From NCBI GenBank assembly GCA_964441945.1, contig CAYTWB010000002.1:124001-188000 (forward strand): a stretch of 64,000 nt of DNA, written 5' to 3'. Below the pieces are notes generated by a model. The model was given only the letters and a program-made list of their open reading frames with translations, was not told the DNA's origin and searched no databases. Source of the DNA: JADGQM01 sp964441945 (GTDB lineage: Bacteria; Desulfobacterota; Syntrophobacteria; Syntrophobacterales; Syntrophobacteraceae). The position numbers and the translations under genes were made by a program. Positions 8,800-18,169 of the stretch are shown piece after piece (position 1 is the stretch's first letter; each line of letters opens with the position of its first letter).

Positions 8800-9315
8800 T
8801 CACCGGTTCACCCAACGGGGAACCAGCCTCGATGCGCCCTTCAACTCCGCATCCAGCTTTTTCCACTCGGGTTCCAGGGTTGCCAGAAACGACCGGAAGT
8901 TTAAGGAATGGTTCATGTGGACCGTATGACAGAGCTCATGAATGATGATATATGTGACCAGGTGCGACCGGAGAAAGAGCAGTTTGTAGTTCAAACTGAT
9001 GGTCCCCTTGCTCGAACAGCTGCCCCACCGGGTTTTTTGGCCGCGTATCTGGATGGCCTTGAAAGCCAGCCCCGTCTGACAGCTGATCTGTTCGGCCCAT
9101 GGGATAAGATACACCCGGCCCTGCATCTGCAGCCACAACCGCAGCAAAGCGAGGCACCCCTTTCCATTGCCCACGTTGCCGCTCACTTCGATATCGGAAT
9201 GAGTGGACTGGACGAGCTCCAATCCACCTCCCTTGAGATCCGTGTAACGGACGGTGAATCGTCTTCCGACGGCGTTGAGCACTATGGAGCTCGGTGCAAA
9301 GACGGCATGTCGCAT
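8800..9315 (-). CDS. YgjP-like (DUF45) metallopeptidase, short N-terminus
   Basis: A zinc-metallopeptidase of the YgjP/SprT-related group. The diagnostic part is RWGSCSSKGTISLNYKL followed by the zinc site HELCHTVHMNHSLNF (HExxH plus a downstream His). The protein is 171 residues, while family members are often about 230-240; the usual first block rich in Arg seems absent. The open frame continues upstream to about 9379 without ATG, and only 28 bases separate it from the LUD stop, so the missing part is probably really lost. A second in-frame ATG is not better placed. Protease activity is inferred from the motif; substrates are unknown. Confidence 0.85.
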   Translation of the reverse strand: MRHAVFAPSSIVLNAVGRRFTVRYTDLKGGGLELVQSTHSDIEVSGNVGNGKGCLALLRLWLQMQGRVYLIPWAEQISCQTGLAFKAIQIRGQKTRWGSCSSKGTISLNYKLLFLRSHLVTYIIIHELCHTVHMNHSLNFRSFLATLEPEWKKLDAELKGASRLVPRWVNR

Positions 9316-9343
9316 CTTCAGACTGCTAAGTCGGGAGAAGCCA

Positions 9344-9997
9344 TCAGAATCCGAGGTCCTCGTTGATGAGAATGACCTTTATTCTGCCCTTGGGAAAGGA
9401 TTTTTCGACCAGAGACCATGCATTACAGATCCGGTCCGGGCCCTTGCAATCCTCACAATACCCCGTCTCAACGCAGGGGGTTTTCTTGTCCAGACGCATG
9501 GCATTTACCGGTGCCGCGTAGTTCTTCACACGGAAGATGGCCGCGTCCAGATCGGGAACGATCTTGTTTCGGCCGACGAGAACAATCACGTTCTTAGGGC
9601 CGAAGACAATGGCGGCAACGCGGTTGCCGATCATATCGAGATTGACCAGCTCTCCGGCTTCAGTGACCGCATTGCTTCCCGTAACAAACACATCCACGAG
9701 CAGCGCGCTTCTGCGTCGTTCCAGCATTTCCTCGGCCGGAATGCTTCGATCATAGGTGTCGATCACCTGCAGCGCGGCATTCTTCTTGAGGCACTCGTAA
9801 AGCCCGGTGGCCCCAAAGGTGAGGGAACCTCCCCATGCTATGCTTTTTGCGTCAAGCTTGGGAAGAATCTCCTCCAGGACAATTTTGTGAGCCTCTGCCG
9901 CGTCTTCAGCCAGGAAAACCTCAAAATTGTTTGCCTCCAATGCCTTCTTGAGATCAGTCAATCGCCTTTGCCAGTAGTGATCGATTGGTTTGTCCAT
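9344..9997 (-). CDS. LUD domain protein (LutC/YkgG-like)
   Basis: LUD proteins take part in lactate and related 2-hydroxy-acid oxidation complexes, but many stand-alone members have no defined role. The family signs are the N-terminal amphipathic helix, SIAWGGSLTFGATGLYE near residue 55, and a middle VDVFVTGSNAVTEAGELVNLD. A C-terminal cysteine cluster (CVETGYCEDCKGPDRICN) could bind a metal or an iron-sulfur cluster, as in some stand-alone LUD proteins. The start at 9997 is set by AGAGGAG just upstream; a longer frame to 10024 lacks this. It is the first gene of a three-gene minus-strand unit. Confidence 0.9.
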   Translation of the reverse strand: MDKPIDHYWQRRLTDLKKALEANNFEVFLAEDAAEAHKIVLEEILPKLDAKSIAWGGSLTFGATGLYECLKKNAALQVIDTYDRSIPAEEMLERRRSALLVDVFVTGSNAVTEAGELVNLDMIGNRVAAIVFGPKNVIVLVGRNKIVPDLDAAIFRVKNYAAPVNAMRLDKKTPCVETGYCEDCKGPDRICNAWSLVEKSFPKGRIKVILINEDLGF

Positions 9998-10235
9998 GTT
10001 GAACTCCTCTGAGCAAGGGGCCACTACCTGTAGGGATCTTGTTCGGACAGCCTGCGTGTCGGCCTTGTGCTTCGAAGCAAGACCACCGGCATCTGTGCTG
10101 AAAAACGATTCATACTACCACAGCCCGGCGACCATTTCCCACAAATTGTTCGAAGAGGTTCATGTCATGGAAGGCGTGACTGCAGGGCCGGCTTAGAAGC
10201 TCTCGTTGTTTCAACTCCAACCCGGGTGGCCGCGA

Positions 10236-12290
10236 TCAACCGGGCCCGCCAAGAATAGAGCCTTCCTTCAGGCCCTTCTCGATGATCCAGGCCGAAGCAG
10301 GGACTTTGCCCCCCGTTGCGCCCCGCACGCTGCTCACGGTAAGCATGCCGCCGGTGAGTGCGATTCGGATGCCTTCCGGGCCGATCTCAACGACCGTGCC
10401 GGGTGCCTGGGCAAGAGCTCCCGGCTGCAGCGACGCGCCGAAGAACCGTACCTTTTCCCCGTTCCAGAAGGTGTAGGCGCCAGGCTGAGGATCACAGCCG
10501 CGGACGAGATTATGAACCTCGCGGGCGGGCTTTTTCCAGTCGATAGCGGCCACCCTGTCGTCGCAGAGTGGTTCATAGGTGGCGCCTGCATCCTCCTGGG
10601 GGGTTCTGGGTGCCCGGTCTTCCTTAATCTGTCGAAGCGACTCGATGACGGCCTCAATCCCCATCGGAAATAGATGATTGAAATACAAAGAACCCGTCGT
10701 GTCGTCCGGGCCAACCTCGATTTCCTTTTGAAGCAGGATTGGACCGGTGTCGATTCCGCCGTCCGGCCAAAAAATTGTTAACCCGGTGCGTGTGTCGCCC
10801 ATAATGACCGCCCAGTTTATGGCACTCCCGCCTCGGTGACGCGGCAGGAGGGAGGGGTGGTAACAGATGGCTCCCCTGGAAGCCGCATCAAAGTAGCGTG
10901 CCGGGACGATGTCCGTGACAAAGGCCAGGATCGCCAGGTCCGGTTGGAGAGCTCTATATTGGGCAAAAACCTCCTCATCCCTGTACGACCTGGGCTGAAA
11001 TACCGGAATACCTTTTGACTGAGCCAGCTCCTTGAGTGGATCAGGCCTGCTTCCCGGCGTATCCGGCCGGGCATAGACGGCAACGATCGTTTCTTCTTCC
11101 GACAGCAAGGCTTCAAGCGTTTTTGCCCCAAACGCTGCCTGGCCAATGAGTACGATGCGCATTGTGTTCCTCCTGAATCGGTCTGTGGGTAGTGTCCGCT
11201 GACCAATATCCCGCGGTTCGTCATCCGCTGCCGTTGGTCGGTCCTCATGACATCGCGGCTCTTCCTTCGGAAGATCCCGTTCTTCTTCGTCCGACTGGGA
11301 TGTCAACAAATCTCGGTGCCACAGGTTCTGGTGGCGCATCGGGGCCTGTCGCAGACTGCAAGGGTCGTAGCCGCACACCGGACATTCCATGTCGATGCAT
11401 GGTTCTGCATGGATAAGCGCTTCGACCCTTCCTCCAAGATGTATCTTGAGTATTTCCTCGAGCTTCGAGGCTTCGTTATGGGCCGCTTCGAGGGTCAGGT
11501 CCCGCGGCAGGATCAAATGGAAGTCCGCCTGAATGCGGTTCCCTGCGCGCCAGGCCCTGAGCCGGTGAATGTCGATCCAGGTGGCCCGGCGATGTTTTGC
11601 AATGAGCTCTGAGATCTTCTCGATCAGTTCCGGGTCCGATTTGTGCATCAATCCGGAGAAGGATTCAAGCAGCAGTCTCGAGCCGATGACCAGGATGTTG
11701 ACGGCTACCAGGCAGGCAATCCCGCCGTCGAGCCAGAGCCATCCCGTGAGGTGGACGAGAAAAAGCCCCAATAATACGCCTGCAGAGGTGCAGACGTCGG
11801 TCAATATGTGTTTTCCGTCAGCCACAAGGACCAGTGAGTTGGTACGCTTGCCGACCCGGACAAGCCCGAGGCCGAGGGCCAGATTGACGGCGCCTGTACC
11901 CAGAAGAACCAGGAGGCCGCTCCCGAGATGGGGAAGTTCGCGAGGCTGAAGGACCTGGGGCCAGGCGGTCCAGAAAATGCCGACTGCGGCAAAGATAATG
12001 AGCGCCCCTTCGAAGCCGGCAGAAAAATACTCGATCTTTTCATGGCCATAGGGATGGGTGGCATCGGGCGGTTTGGATGAGAGTATTACGCTCCACAAGG
12101 CAAAAGCGCCGGCCACTACATTGATGATGGACTCCAACGCATCGGAAAGAATTGCCGAGGAGTGGGTCAGCCAGTAAACGTAAAACTTGGAGAGCATCAA
12201 CAGAACGCCCACAGACAGGGACAGACCGATGGCGATGAGCCGGCTTCGGTTGTCGACTTTTTCCGCTGTTTGCACTCCGGGCTGATCCAT
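10236..12290 (-). CDS. CDF metal transporter and formyltransferase joined in one open frame
   Basis: One uninterrupted 684-codon frame encodes two unrelated proteins. Residues about 15-215 are a cation diffusion facilitator membrane domain: HSSAILSDALESIIN in the second helix region and GKHILTD in the fifth, with the HxxxD metal site. A cytoplasmic domain and a Cys cluster (CIDMECPVCGYDPC) follow near residue 305. A charged linker of about 60 residues leads to residue 377, where MRIVLIGQAAFGAKT begins a formyltransferase like the N-terminal hydrolase domain of 10-formyltetrahydrofolate dehydrogenase, with YHPSLLPRHRGGSAINW and the catalytic DTG. A perfect AGGAGG before codon 377 means the second protein (10236-11162, 308 residues) is probably also made on its own. 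The metal and the formyl acceptor are not known. Confidence 0.85.
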   Translation of the reverse strand: MDQPGVQTAEKVDNRSRLIAIGLSLSVGVLLMLSKFYVYWLTHSSAILSDALESIINVVAGAFALWSVILSSKPPDATHPYGHEKIEYFSAGFEGALIIFAAVGIFWTAWPQVLQPRELPHLGSGLLVLLGTGAVNLALGLGLVRVGKRTNSLVLVADGKHILTDVCTSAGVLLGLFLVHLTGWLWLDGGIACLVAVNILVIGSRLLLESFSGLMHKSDPELIEKISELIAKHRRATWIDIHRLRAWRAGNRIQADFHLILPRDLTLEAAHNEASKLEEILKIHLGGRVEALIHAEPCIDMECPVCGYDPCSLRQAPMRHQNLWHRDLLTSQSDEEERDLPKEEPRCHEDRPTAADDEPRDIGQRTLPTDRFRRNTMRIVLIGQAAFGAKTLEALLSEEETIVAVYARPDTPGSRPDPLKELAQSKGIPVFQPRSYRDEEVFAQYRALQPDLAILAFVTDIVPARYFDAASRGAICYHPSLLPRHRGGSAINWAVIMGDTRTGLTIFWPDGGIDTGPILLQKEIEVGPDDTTGSLYFNHLFPMGIEAVIESLRQIKEDRAPRTPQEDAGATYEPLCDDRVAAIDWKKPAREVHNLVRGCDPQPGAYTFWNGEKVRFFGASLQPGALAQAPGTVVEIGPEGIRIALTGGMLTVSSVRGATGGKVPASAWIIEKGLKEGSILGGPG
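11160..11174 (-). promoter_or_regulatory. Internal ribosome binding site and ATG for the formyltransferase
   Basis: AGGAGG at 11169-11174, six bases, then ATG at 11162-11160 (minus strand). This is one of the best Shine-Dalgarno matches in the window yet lies inside an open frame. It shows that the formyltransferase is, or recently was, a separate gene. Confidence 0.75.
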
Positions 12291-12539
12291 ACTCCCTCGT
12301 TCAAAGCCCCAAAACGACGCCTTCGATCATCCTGTCCGACTATTTAAGGCCAAAGTCAATTCCTTACAAGGAAAAGTACGATTGGCATCGGTGGGCATAC
12401 CCCGATGCGAGCGACCATTTTCCCATTATTAAATTCGCCGGCAATCTCCAGGCAGATGTCGTTAGCAAGCGGATTGCCAATTGCTGCCTCTGATGTTATT
12501 GTTGGCGCCTGTTCAAGACCACAAGAGAGAGGGCTATCC

Positions 12540-12905
12540 ATGCACGAGTTGGCGATTGCGGAGAGTCTCCTGGAAATCGTTTTGGAAGAAGGACGCCGGC
12601 ACAATCTCCAGAAGGTCAACATTATCAGGCTTCAGATTGGAGCCATGGCGGGTGTCATTCCTGAAGCTTTGAGCTTTTCTTTTGAGATGATCAGCCGGGA
12701 TACGATCGCATCCGGGGCCAGCCTCGAAATTGAGACCATTCCGGTTGCAGCTCGGTGTTCTTCATGTGGTGAACATTTTGACGTCGAGAATCTGGTGTTT
12801 CTGTGCACACGGTGCGGTAAGCCGGATCTCAAGTTGATCAGCGGCAGAGAGCTTTCGCTGGTGAACCTTGAAGGTGAAACGAGGGATGACGATGGCAGAG
12901 ATTAA
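12540..12905 (+). CDS. hypA: Hydrogenase maturation nickel metallochaperone HypA
   Basis: HypA delivers nickel to the large subunit of [NiFe] hydrogenase together with HypB. The 121-residue protein starts MHELAI, with the nickel-binding His2, and has a zinc finger from two CxxC pairs, CSSCGEHF and CTRCG. A longer upstream frame exists but the MHE start is diagnostic. First gene of hypA-B-F-D-E; overlaps hypB by 14 bases. Confidence 0.96.
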   Translation: MHELAIAESLLEIVLEEGRRHNLQKVNIIRLQIGAMAGVIPEALSFSFEMISRDTIASGASLEIETIPVAARCSSCGEHFDVENLVFLCTRCGKPDLKLISGRELSLVNLEGETRDDDGRD

Positions 12906-13587
12906 GGTTCCTGTAGTCCGTAATATATTGCAGGCAAATGACCGATTGGCGGCGGCAAACCGCAAGCGTTTCGATGATGCCGGCATTTTTGTGTTCAACC
13001 TGATGAGCTCGCCCGGAGCGGGCAAAACTTCGCTGCTGGAAAGGACCGTTGAAGGTCTGGCTGATCGATTGAAGATGGCCGTGATTGAAGGCGACCTGCA
13101 GTGTTCCTTCGATGCGGAGCGAATCCAGAAGAAAGGGATCCAGGCCGTTCAGATCAATACTGACGGGGGCTGCCACCTGGATGGCAACATGATCCAGATC
13201 GCCCTTGAGTCCCTGGACCTGAATGACCTCGACCTGCTCATCATTGAGAATGTCGGAAACCTGGTATGCCCTGCGGACTTTAATCTTGGAGAACACGAAA
13301 AGGTCATGATCCTGAGTGTCACCGAGGGGGATGACAAGCCGGCCAAGTACCCCCTGATGTTTCAGATTACGTCCGTCCTGCTGGTCAACAAGGTGGACCT
13401 GTTGCCCTACATAGACTGTGATATGGCGAAGATCCGCGAACGAGCGCGCCAGCTCAATGCCGGACAGGAGATCTTCGAGATTTCCTGCCGGACGGGAGAG
13501 GGAATAGACGCCTGGCTCTCCTGGGTGGAAAGGAAAGTTGAAGAGACAAGACAGGCCCGGCACAACCAGGCGGCTGCCGCGACCTGA
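12892..13587 (+). CDS. hypB: Hydrogenase maturation GTPase HypB
   Basis: HypB is the GTPase that works with HypA in nickel insertion. Walker A is SSPGAGKTSLL near residue 40, followed by EGDLQ, the metal-site region NTDGGCHLDG and the NKVDLLPY guanine motif. The protein is 231 residues and lacks the His-rich nickel-storage N-terminus that some HypB have. The start at 12892 is chosen because GAGGG lies six bases upstream. It overlaps the end of hypA, so translation is probably coupled. Confidence 0.96.
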   Translation: MAEIKVPVVRNILQANDRLAAANRKRFDDAGIFVFNLMSSPGAGKTSLLERTVEGLADRLKMAVIEGDLQCSFDAERIQKKGIQAVQINTDGGCHLDGNMIQIALESLDLNDLDLLIIENVGNLVCPADFNLGEHEKVMILSVTEGDDKPAKYPLMFQITSVLLVNKVDLLPYIDCDMAKIRERARQLNAGQEIFEISCRTGEGIDAWLSWVERKVEETRQARHNQAAAAT

Positions 13588-13597
13588 AAAGACGTGG

Positions 13598-15949
13598 ATG
13601 AGTATTCTTGCTGCAGAACAGAACGTCAGGCCGGATTCGAGTTTGAACACGGCCAATCGGCGGGTCCTGATCCGGGTTCGGGGCATTGTCCAGGGCGTCG
13701 GTTTTCGACCCTTTATTTTCCAGCTGGCCCATCAGCATAAGCTCAACGGATGGGTTCGGAATCAATCGGACGGGGTTGAAATTGAAGCAGCGGGGCCTGC
13801 TCAGGAAATCGACGCGTTTATCCGGGACGTCTCCGCCAAAGCCCCGCCTCTAGCTTTGGTGGTGGAGGTGGAGGTCTTCGATCGCGCTTTTTCACCACTC
13901 AATCGTTTCCACATCGTCGAAAGCCACTCCCTGCCATCGCGCTCAACGCTGATTTCTCCTGATGTCTGCACCTGTTCCGATTGCCTTCGTGAGCTCTCTG
14001 ATCCTCTGGATCGACGCTTTCGCTATCCCTTCATCAACTGCACCAACTGCGGACCGCGCTATACCATTATCCAGGACATCCCCTATGACCGGGACAAGAC
14101 TACCATGGCCCGCTTCGACATGTGCCAGGCGTGCCGGGCGGAATATGATGACCCGATGAACCGACGGTTTCACGCACAGCCCAATGCGTGTTGGGAGTGT
14201 GGTCCAGAGGTTTGGCTGGAGTCTCCCGGAGGAGAGAGGCTTGCCGCAAGAGACCAGGCGATCGCGGATGCCGTCGCCCGGCTGCAGGAAGGGGCGATTC
14301 TTGCCGTCAAGGGGCTGGGAGGCTTTCATCTCGCCGTACAGGCTACGGATGAAAGGGCGGTGAACCGGTTGAGGCGGCGCAAGGTTCGTGAAGAGAAGCC
14401 CTTTGCGGTGATGTTCTCCGACCTGAATGCAATGAAACACCACTGCGAAGTGAGTGCAATGGAAGCCCAGCTCCTGCTGGACCCGAAGCGCCCCATTGTG
14501 CTTCTGAAGAGGAAGCACGCAACTGACGGAAGCCCCATCGCTCCGAGCGTCGCTCCTCGAAATCGTTTTCTGGGCGCCTTCTTGCCCTATACGCCGGTCC
14601 ATCACCTGTTGTTTCACGAAAGCTCCTATGATGCCCTGGTGATGACGAGCGGCAACCAAAGCGATGAACCCATCGTTATGTCCAACGAGGAAGCCAGGGG
14701 AAGTCTCAGGAACATTGCCGATTTTCTGCTGCTGCACAACCGTGACATCCACATGCGTTGCGACGACTCCGTTATCCGGGTGCTCCGCAGACAACCCCGG
14801 CCGTTGCGGCGTGCTCGGGGCTATGTTCCTGTGCCGGTTTTCCTGAGAAAACCCGTGCCTTCAATCCTGGGTGTGGGGGCCGAATTGAAGAACACCATCT
14901 GCCTGACCCGGGGCAAAGAGGCCTTTCTCAGCCAGCATATCGGCGATCTGGAAAACCTTGAAACGCTTCATTCCTTTGAACATGTGATCGCGCACCTCGA
15001 AAAGATCCTTGAGATCAAACCCGAATGCATTGCCCATGACCTCCACCCCGACTATCTGAGCACACAGTGGGCCATTTCGCAGGATCACACACCGAGGCTG
15101 CCGGTTCAGCACCATCATGCCCACATTGCCTCGGTTATGGCGGAACAGCGGCTTGAGGGCCCAATCATCGGCCTGGCAATGGATGGGACAGGCTATGGTA
15201 CGGATGGTACGATCTGGGGAGGGGAAATTCTGAGGGTGGAAGATGATCGGTTCCGGCGCCTGGGGCATTTTCGCACCATGCTGCTCCCCGGCGGGGCCGG
15301 AGCCATCAAAGAGCCCTGGCGCATGGCCCTGAGTCTCCTATGGAGCCTCAATCCCAAACATCTGAACGAAGCCTTCGCAGACTTCCTCGACCGGTGGCCG
15401 GCAGAAAAAGTCCGCATTGTGGTTCAGATGCTCGAGCGAAAGATCCATACACCGGTGACGTCATCCTGCGGTCGGGTGTTCGATGCGGTCTCCAGCCTGG
15501 TGGGCTTGCGTGATGTCATCACTTACGAAGGTCAGGCGGCTATTGAGCTGGAACAGGCCATGGAGGATGACCCGGGGGCATACGAAGGGAGAGTGTTCAA
15601 AGAACAGGAGACCTGGATCCTGGACCCTCTCCCGATGATCGAACTGGTGGTCCAGGATGTGAGATGCGGCCTGTCGCAGGGTGTTATCGCAACCCGCTTT
15701 CACAATGGCGTGGTTTCCCTGCTTGAGGAAGCTGTACGGCAGGTGAGCGGCGAGACGGGACTGAGGCGTGTGGCCATAAGCGGGGGCGTTTTCCAGAATG
15801 CCTACCTGTTCGAGCATGTGGTCAGGTCACTGACGGCGGGAGGTTTGGAGGTTTTCAGCCATGTCGAAGTGCCGGCCAACGATGCCTGCATTGCACTCGG
15901 CCAGGCCTATGTCGCCGCTCACTGGTTGACGAAGACAAACCAGCCCTGA
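13598..15949 (+). CDS. hypF: Carbamoyltransferase HypF
   Basis: HypF makes the cyanide ligand precursor from carbamoyl phosphate and passes it to HypE. Domains in order: acylphosphatase (RVRGIVQGVGFRPF, residues about 28-41), a double zinc finger (CSDC, CTNCG, CQAC, CWECG, residues about 125-210), a YrdC-like domain (KGLGGFHLAV, KPFAVMF), and a Kae1-like carbamoyltransferase domain with HHHAHIASVMAE and AMDGTGYGTDG. The length of 783 residues is normal. The ATG at 13598 is just after hypB. The gene ends 64 bases before hypD, and the usual hypC is not there. Confidence 0.96.
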   Translation: MSILAAEQNVRPDSSLNTANRRVLIRVRGIVQGVGFRPFIFQLAHQHKLNGWVRNQSDGVEIEAAGPAQEIDAFIRDVSAKAPPLALVVEVEVFDRAFSPLNRFHIVESHSLPSRSTLISPDVCTCSDCLRELSDPLDRRFRYPFINCTNCGPRYTIIQDIPYDRDKTTMARFDMCQACRAEYDDPMNRRFHAQPNACWECGPEVWLESPGGERLAARDQAIADAVARLQEGAILAVKGLGGFHLAVQATDERAVNRLRRRKVREEKPFAVMFSDLNAMKHHCEVSAMEAQLLLDPKRPIVLLKRKHATDGSPIAPSVAPRNRFLGAFLPYTPVHHLLFHESSYDALVMTSGNQSDEPIVMSNEEARGSLRNIADFLLLHNRDIHMRCDDSVIRVLRRQPRPLRRARGYVPVPVFLRKPVPSILGVGAELKNTICLTRGKEAFLSQHIGDLENLETLHSFEHVIAHLEKILEIKPECIAHDLHPDYLSTQWAISQDHTPRLPVQHHHAHIASVMAEQRLEGPIIGLAMDGTGYGTDGTIWGGEILRVEDDRFRRLGHFRTMLLPGGAGAIKEPWRMALSLLWSLNPKHLNEAFADFLDRWPAEKVRIVVQMLERKIHTPVTSSCGRVFDAVSSLVGLRDVITYEGQAAIELEQAMEDDPGAYEGRVFKEQETWILDPLPMIELVVQDVRCGLSQGVIATRFHNGVVSLLEEAVRQVSGETGLRRVAISGGVFQNAYLFEHVVRSLTAGGLEVFSHVEVPANDACIALGQAYVAAHWLTKTNQP

Positions 15950-16013
15950 CTGGCGACGGCTTCGAAAGACGCCTGCCGGAGGCTTGAAAACATCAAATTC
16001 AGGAGTGAGCAAT

Positions 16014-17159
16014 TTGAAATACCTTGACGAATACCGGGACCCCCAACTGGCCAAAAGCCTGCTGGAGAGGCTGCAGCGCCTCAGCAGTGCCGGCGGCCGG
16101 ACCTACAAACTGATGGAAATCTGCGGGACGCATACCGTAGCGATCTTTCGGCTCGGTTTGAGGCAGCTTCTGCCGCAAAGCATCCGGCTCATCAGCGGGC
16201 CAGGCTGCCCGGTCTGCGTCACGGCCAACGAAGACATCGATCGGGCCATCTGGCTGGCTCAGCAGCCGGGAGTGATCATCACTACCTTCGGTGACCTGGT
16301 GCGCGTTCCGGGTTCAGCCTCGTCGCTCAATGCCGAACGCAGCAAAGGGGCTGACGTGCGAATCGTCTATGCCAGCTTCGATGCGCTGCAGATTGCCAGG
16401 GACAACCCGAACCGTCAGGTTGTTTTCCTTGGAATCGGTTTTGAGACGACTGCGCCGACGGTTGCCGCGGCGGTCAAGCAGGCGGCGGTGGAACGGCTGA
16501 ACAATTTCACGGTCTTTTCGGCTCATAAGCTCCTTCCCCCGGCGATGAGGGCGCTCCTGGAGGCTGAGGACCTGGCCCTTGACGGTTTCCTCTGTCCCGG
16601 GCATGTGAGTACGATAATCGGGGCGACGGCCTATGAGGAGGTTGTCGCCCGTTATCATATTCCCTGCGTGGTCACCGGATTTGAACCCCTCGATCTGCTG
16701 CAGGGGATCTTTCTGCTCGTGGAGCAGCTGGAAAACGGGAAGGCGGAAGTCATCAATCAGTACCGGAGGGCCGTGAACTGGGAAGGCAATATTGCCGCAA
16801 GGAGACTCATGAGTGATGTTTTCGAACCGGCGGATTCGACATGGCGAGGCCTGGGCGCGATTCCCGGCAGCGGCCTCAGAGTGGGAACTGAATGGGAAAG
16901 GTACGATGCCACAAAACGCTTTTCCATGCCGGACATTCAAGTGAAGGAACATGCGGGCTGCCGTTGTGGGGAAGTGCTTCGAGGGGTGATGACTCCACCG
17001 GAATGCGGGTTGTTCCGAAAAGTCTGCACGCCTCAGTACCCGATGGGGCCCTGCATGGTTTCCAGTGAAGGGATCTGCGGGGCGTACTATCGATACCATG
17101 ATGTCAATCAGCACCCGGGAGTGAGCACTCGATACCGTGAAGAAAGCAGAGGGCGATGA
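16014..17159 (+). CDS. hypD: Hydrogenase maturation factor HypD
   Basis: HypD is the iron-sulfur scaffold on which Fe(CN)2CO is built, in complex with HypC. Conserved motifs are CGTHT near residue 38, SGPGCPVCVT near residue 63, GIGFETTAPT, and the C-terminal cysteine set (CRCGEVLRG, GPCMVSSEG) that binds a [4Fe-4S] cluster. The start is TTG at 16014, giving the typical opening MKYLDEYRDP, with AGGAG eight bases upstream. An earlier TTG at 15984 is less likely. The stop overlaps the hypE start. Confidence 0.95.
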   Translation: MKYLDEYRDPQLAKSLLERLQRLSSAGGRTYKLMEICGTHTVAIFRLGLRQLLPQSIRLISGPGCPVCVTANEDIDRAIWLAQQPGVIITTFGDLVRVPGSASSLNAERSKGADVRIVYASFDALQIARDNPNRQVVFLGIGFETTAPTVAAAVKQAAVERLNNFTVFSAHKLLPPAMRALLEAEDLALDGFLCPGHVSTIIGATAYEEVVARYHIPCVVTGFEPLDLLQGIFLLVEQLENGKAEVINQYRRAVNWEGNIAARRLMSDVFEPADSTWRGLGAIPGSGLRVGTEWERYDATKRFSMPDIQVKEHAGCRCGEVLRGVMTPPECGLFRKVCTPQYPMGPCMVSSEGICGAYYRYHDVNQHPGVSTRYREESRGR

Positions 17160-18166
17160 ATTCAGGAACGATTCAGCTGGATCAGGGAAGCGGAGGCAGA
17201 GCGACGCATGAGCTCGTGCAGGACCTTTTCATCAACGTGCTTGAGAATGAATACCTCCGAGAGATGAACGACAGTGCCCTGGTAGAGGTGCAGAACGGGC
17301 AGATTGCCGTCACCACCGATTCCTATGTGGTTGATCCCATCTTCTTCCCGGGCGGCGACATAGGCAGCCTCGCCGTCCATGGCACCGTCAACGATCTGGC
17401 CATGCGCGGGGCCAGGCCGCTCTATCTGACCGCCGGTTTCATTCTGGAAGAGGGGCTTCCGCTTGCTTCGTTGGCACAAATTGTGGCGTCCATGGCGAAG
17501 GCGGCTCGCGAAGCGAAGGTCCTGATTGTGGCCGGAGATACGAAGGTCGTTCCTCGCGGCAAGGCGGACAAGATTTTTATCAATACGGCGGGCATTGGCG
17601 TTGTGCCTCCGGGGATAAACATAGGCGGCCAGTACGCACAACCGGGAGATGCGGTGCTGATCAACGGGACCATTGGCGACCACGGCATGGCGGTCCTGTG
17701 CAAAAGGGAAGGGCTGAGATTCGAGAATGAAATCCAAAGCGATTCGGCATCCTTGAACGATCTGGTGGCGATAATGCTCGACTCCTGCTCCTGCATCCAT
17801 GTCCTGCGCGATCCCACGCGCGGGGGTGTGGCAACGACTCTGAATGAAATCGCCAGGCAATCGGGGGTTGGTATCCGGTTGTTTGAAGAGGCCCTGCCGA
17901 TCCGGGATGATGTGGCCGGGGCCTGTGAACTGCTGGGGCTCGACCCGCTCTATGTTGCCAATGAAGGAAAGGTCCTGGCATTCGTTCCGGCGGATTCGGC
18001 GGCGATAGTGCTCAACGCCATGCAGAACCATCCGCTTGGAAAGCGTGCCTGCCAGATTGGAGAAACGGTTGCAGCCGACGCCGGACGGGTATTCCTCCGC
18101 ACCCGCATCGGCGGCCATCGTCTCGTTGATATGTTGCGTGGGGAACAGCTTCCAAGGATCTGCTGA
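17156..18166 (+). CDS. hypE: Carbamoyl dehydratase HypE
   Basis: HypE turns the carbamoyl group from HypF, carried on its last cysteine, into thiocyanate using ATP. The protein has the PurM-like N-terminus DQGSGGRATHELV, the ATP-site NDSALV and TTDSYVVDPIFFPGGDIG, and ends PRIC, which places the catalytic cysteine at the extreme C-terminus as required. ATGA overlap with the hypD stop indicates coupling. The length of 336 residues is normal. Confidence 0.97.
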   Translation: MNSGTIQLDQGSGGRATHELVQDLFINVLENEYLREMNDSALVEVQNGQIAVTTDSYVVDPIFFPGGDIGSLAVHGTVNDLAMRGARPLYLTAGFILEEGLPLASLAQIVASMAKAAREAKVLIVAGDTKVVPRGKADKIFINTAGIGVVPPGINIGGQYAQPGDAVLINGTIGDHGMAVLCKREGLRFENEIQSDSASLNDLVAIMLDSCSCIHVLRDPTRGGVATTLNEIARQSGVGIRLFEEALPIRDDVAGACELLGLDPLYVANEGKVLAFVPADSAAIVLNAMQNHPLGKRACQIGETVAADAGRVFLRTRIGGHRLVDMLRGEQLPRIC

Positions 18167-18169
18167 AGA

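Noticed and set aside
15950..16013. hypC between hypF and hypD
   Set aside because: Only 64 bases are present and no MCLAVP-like start occurs; a HypC of about 75 residues cannot fit.
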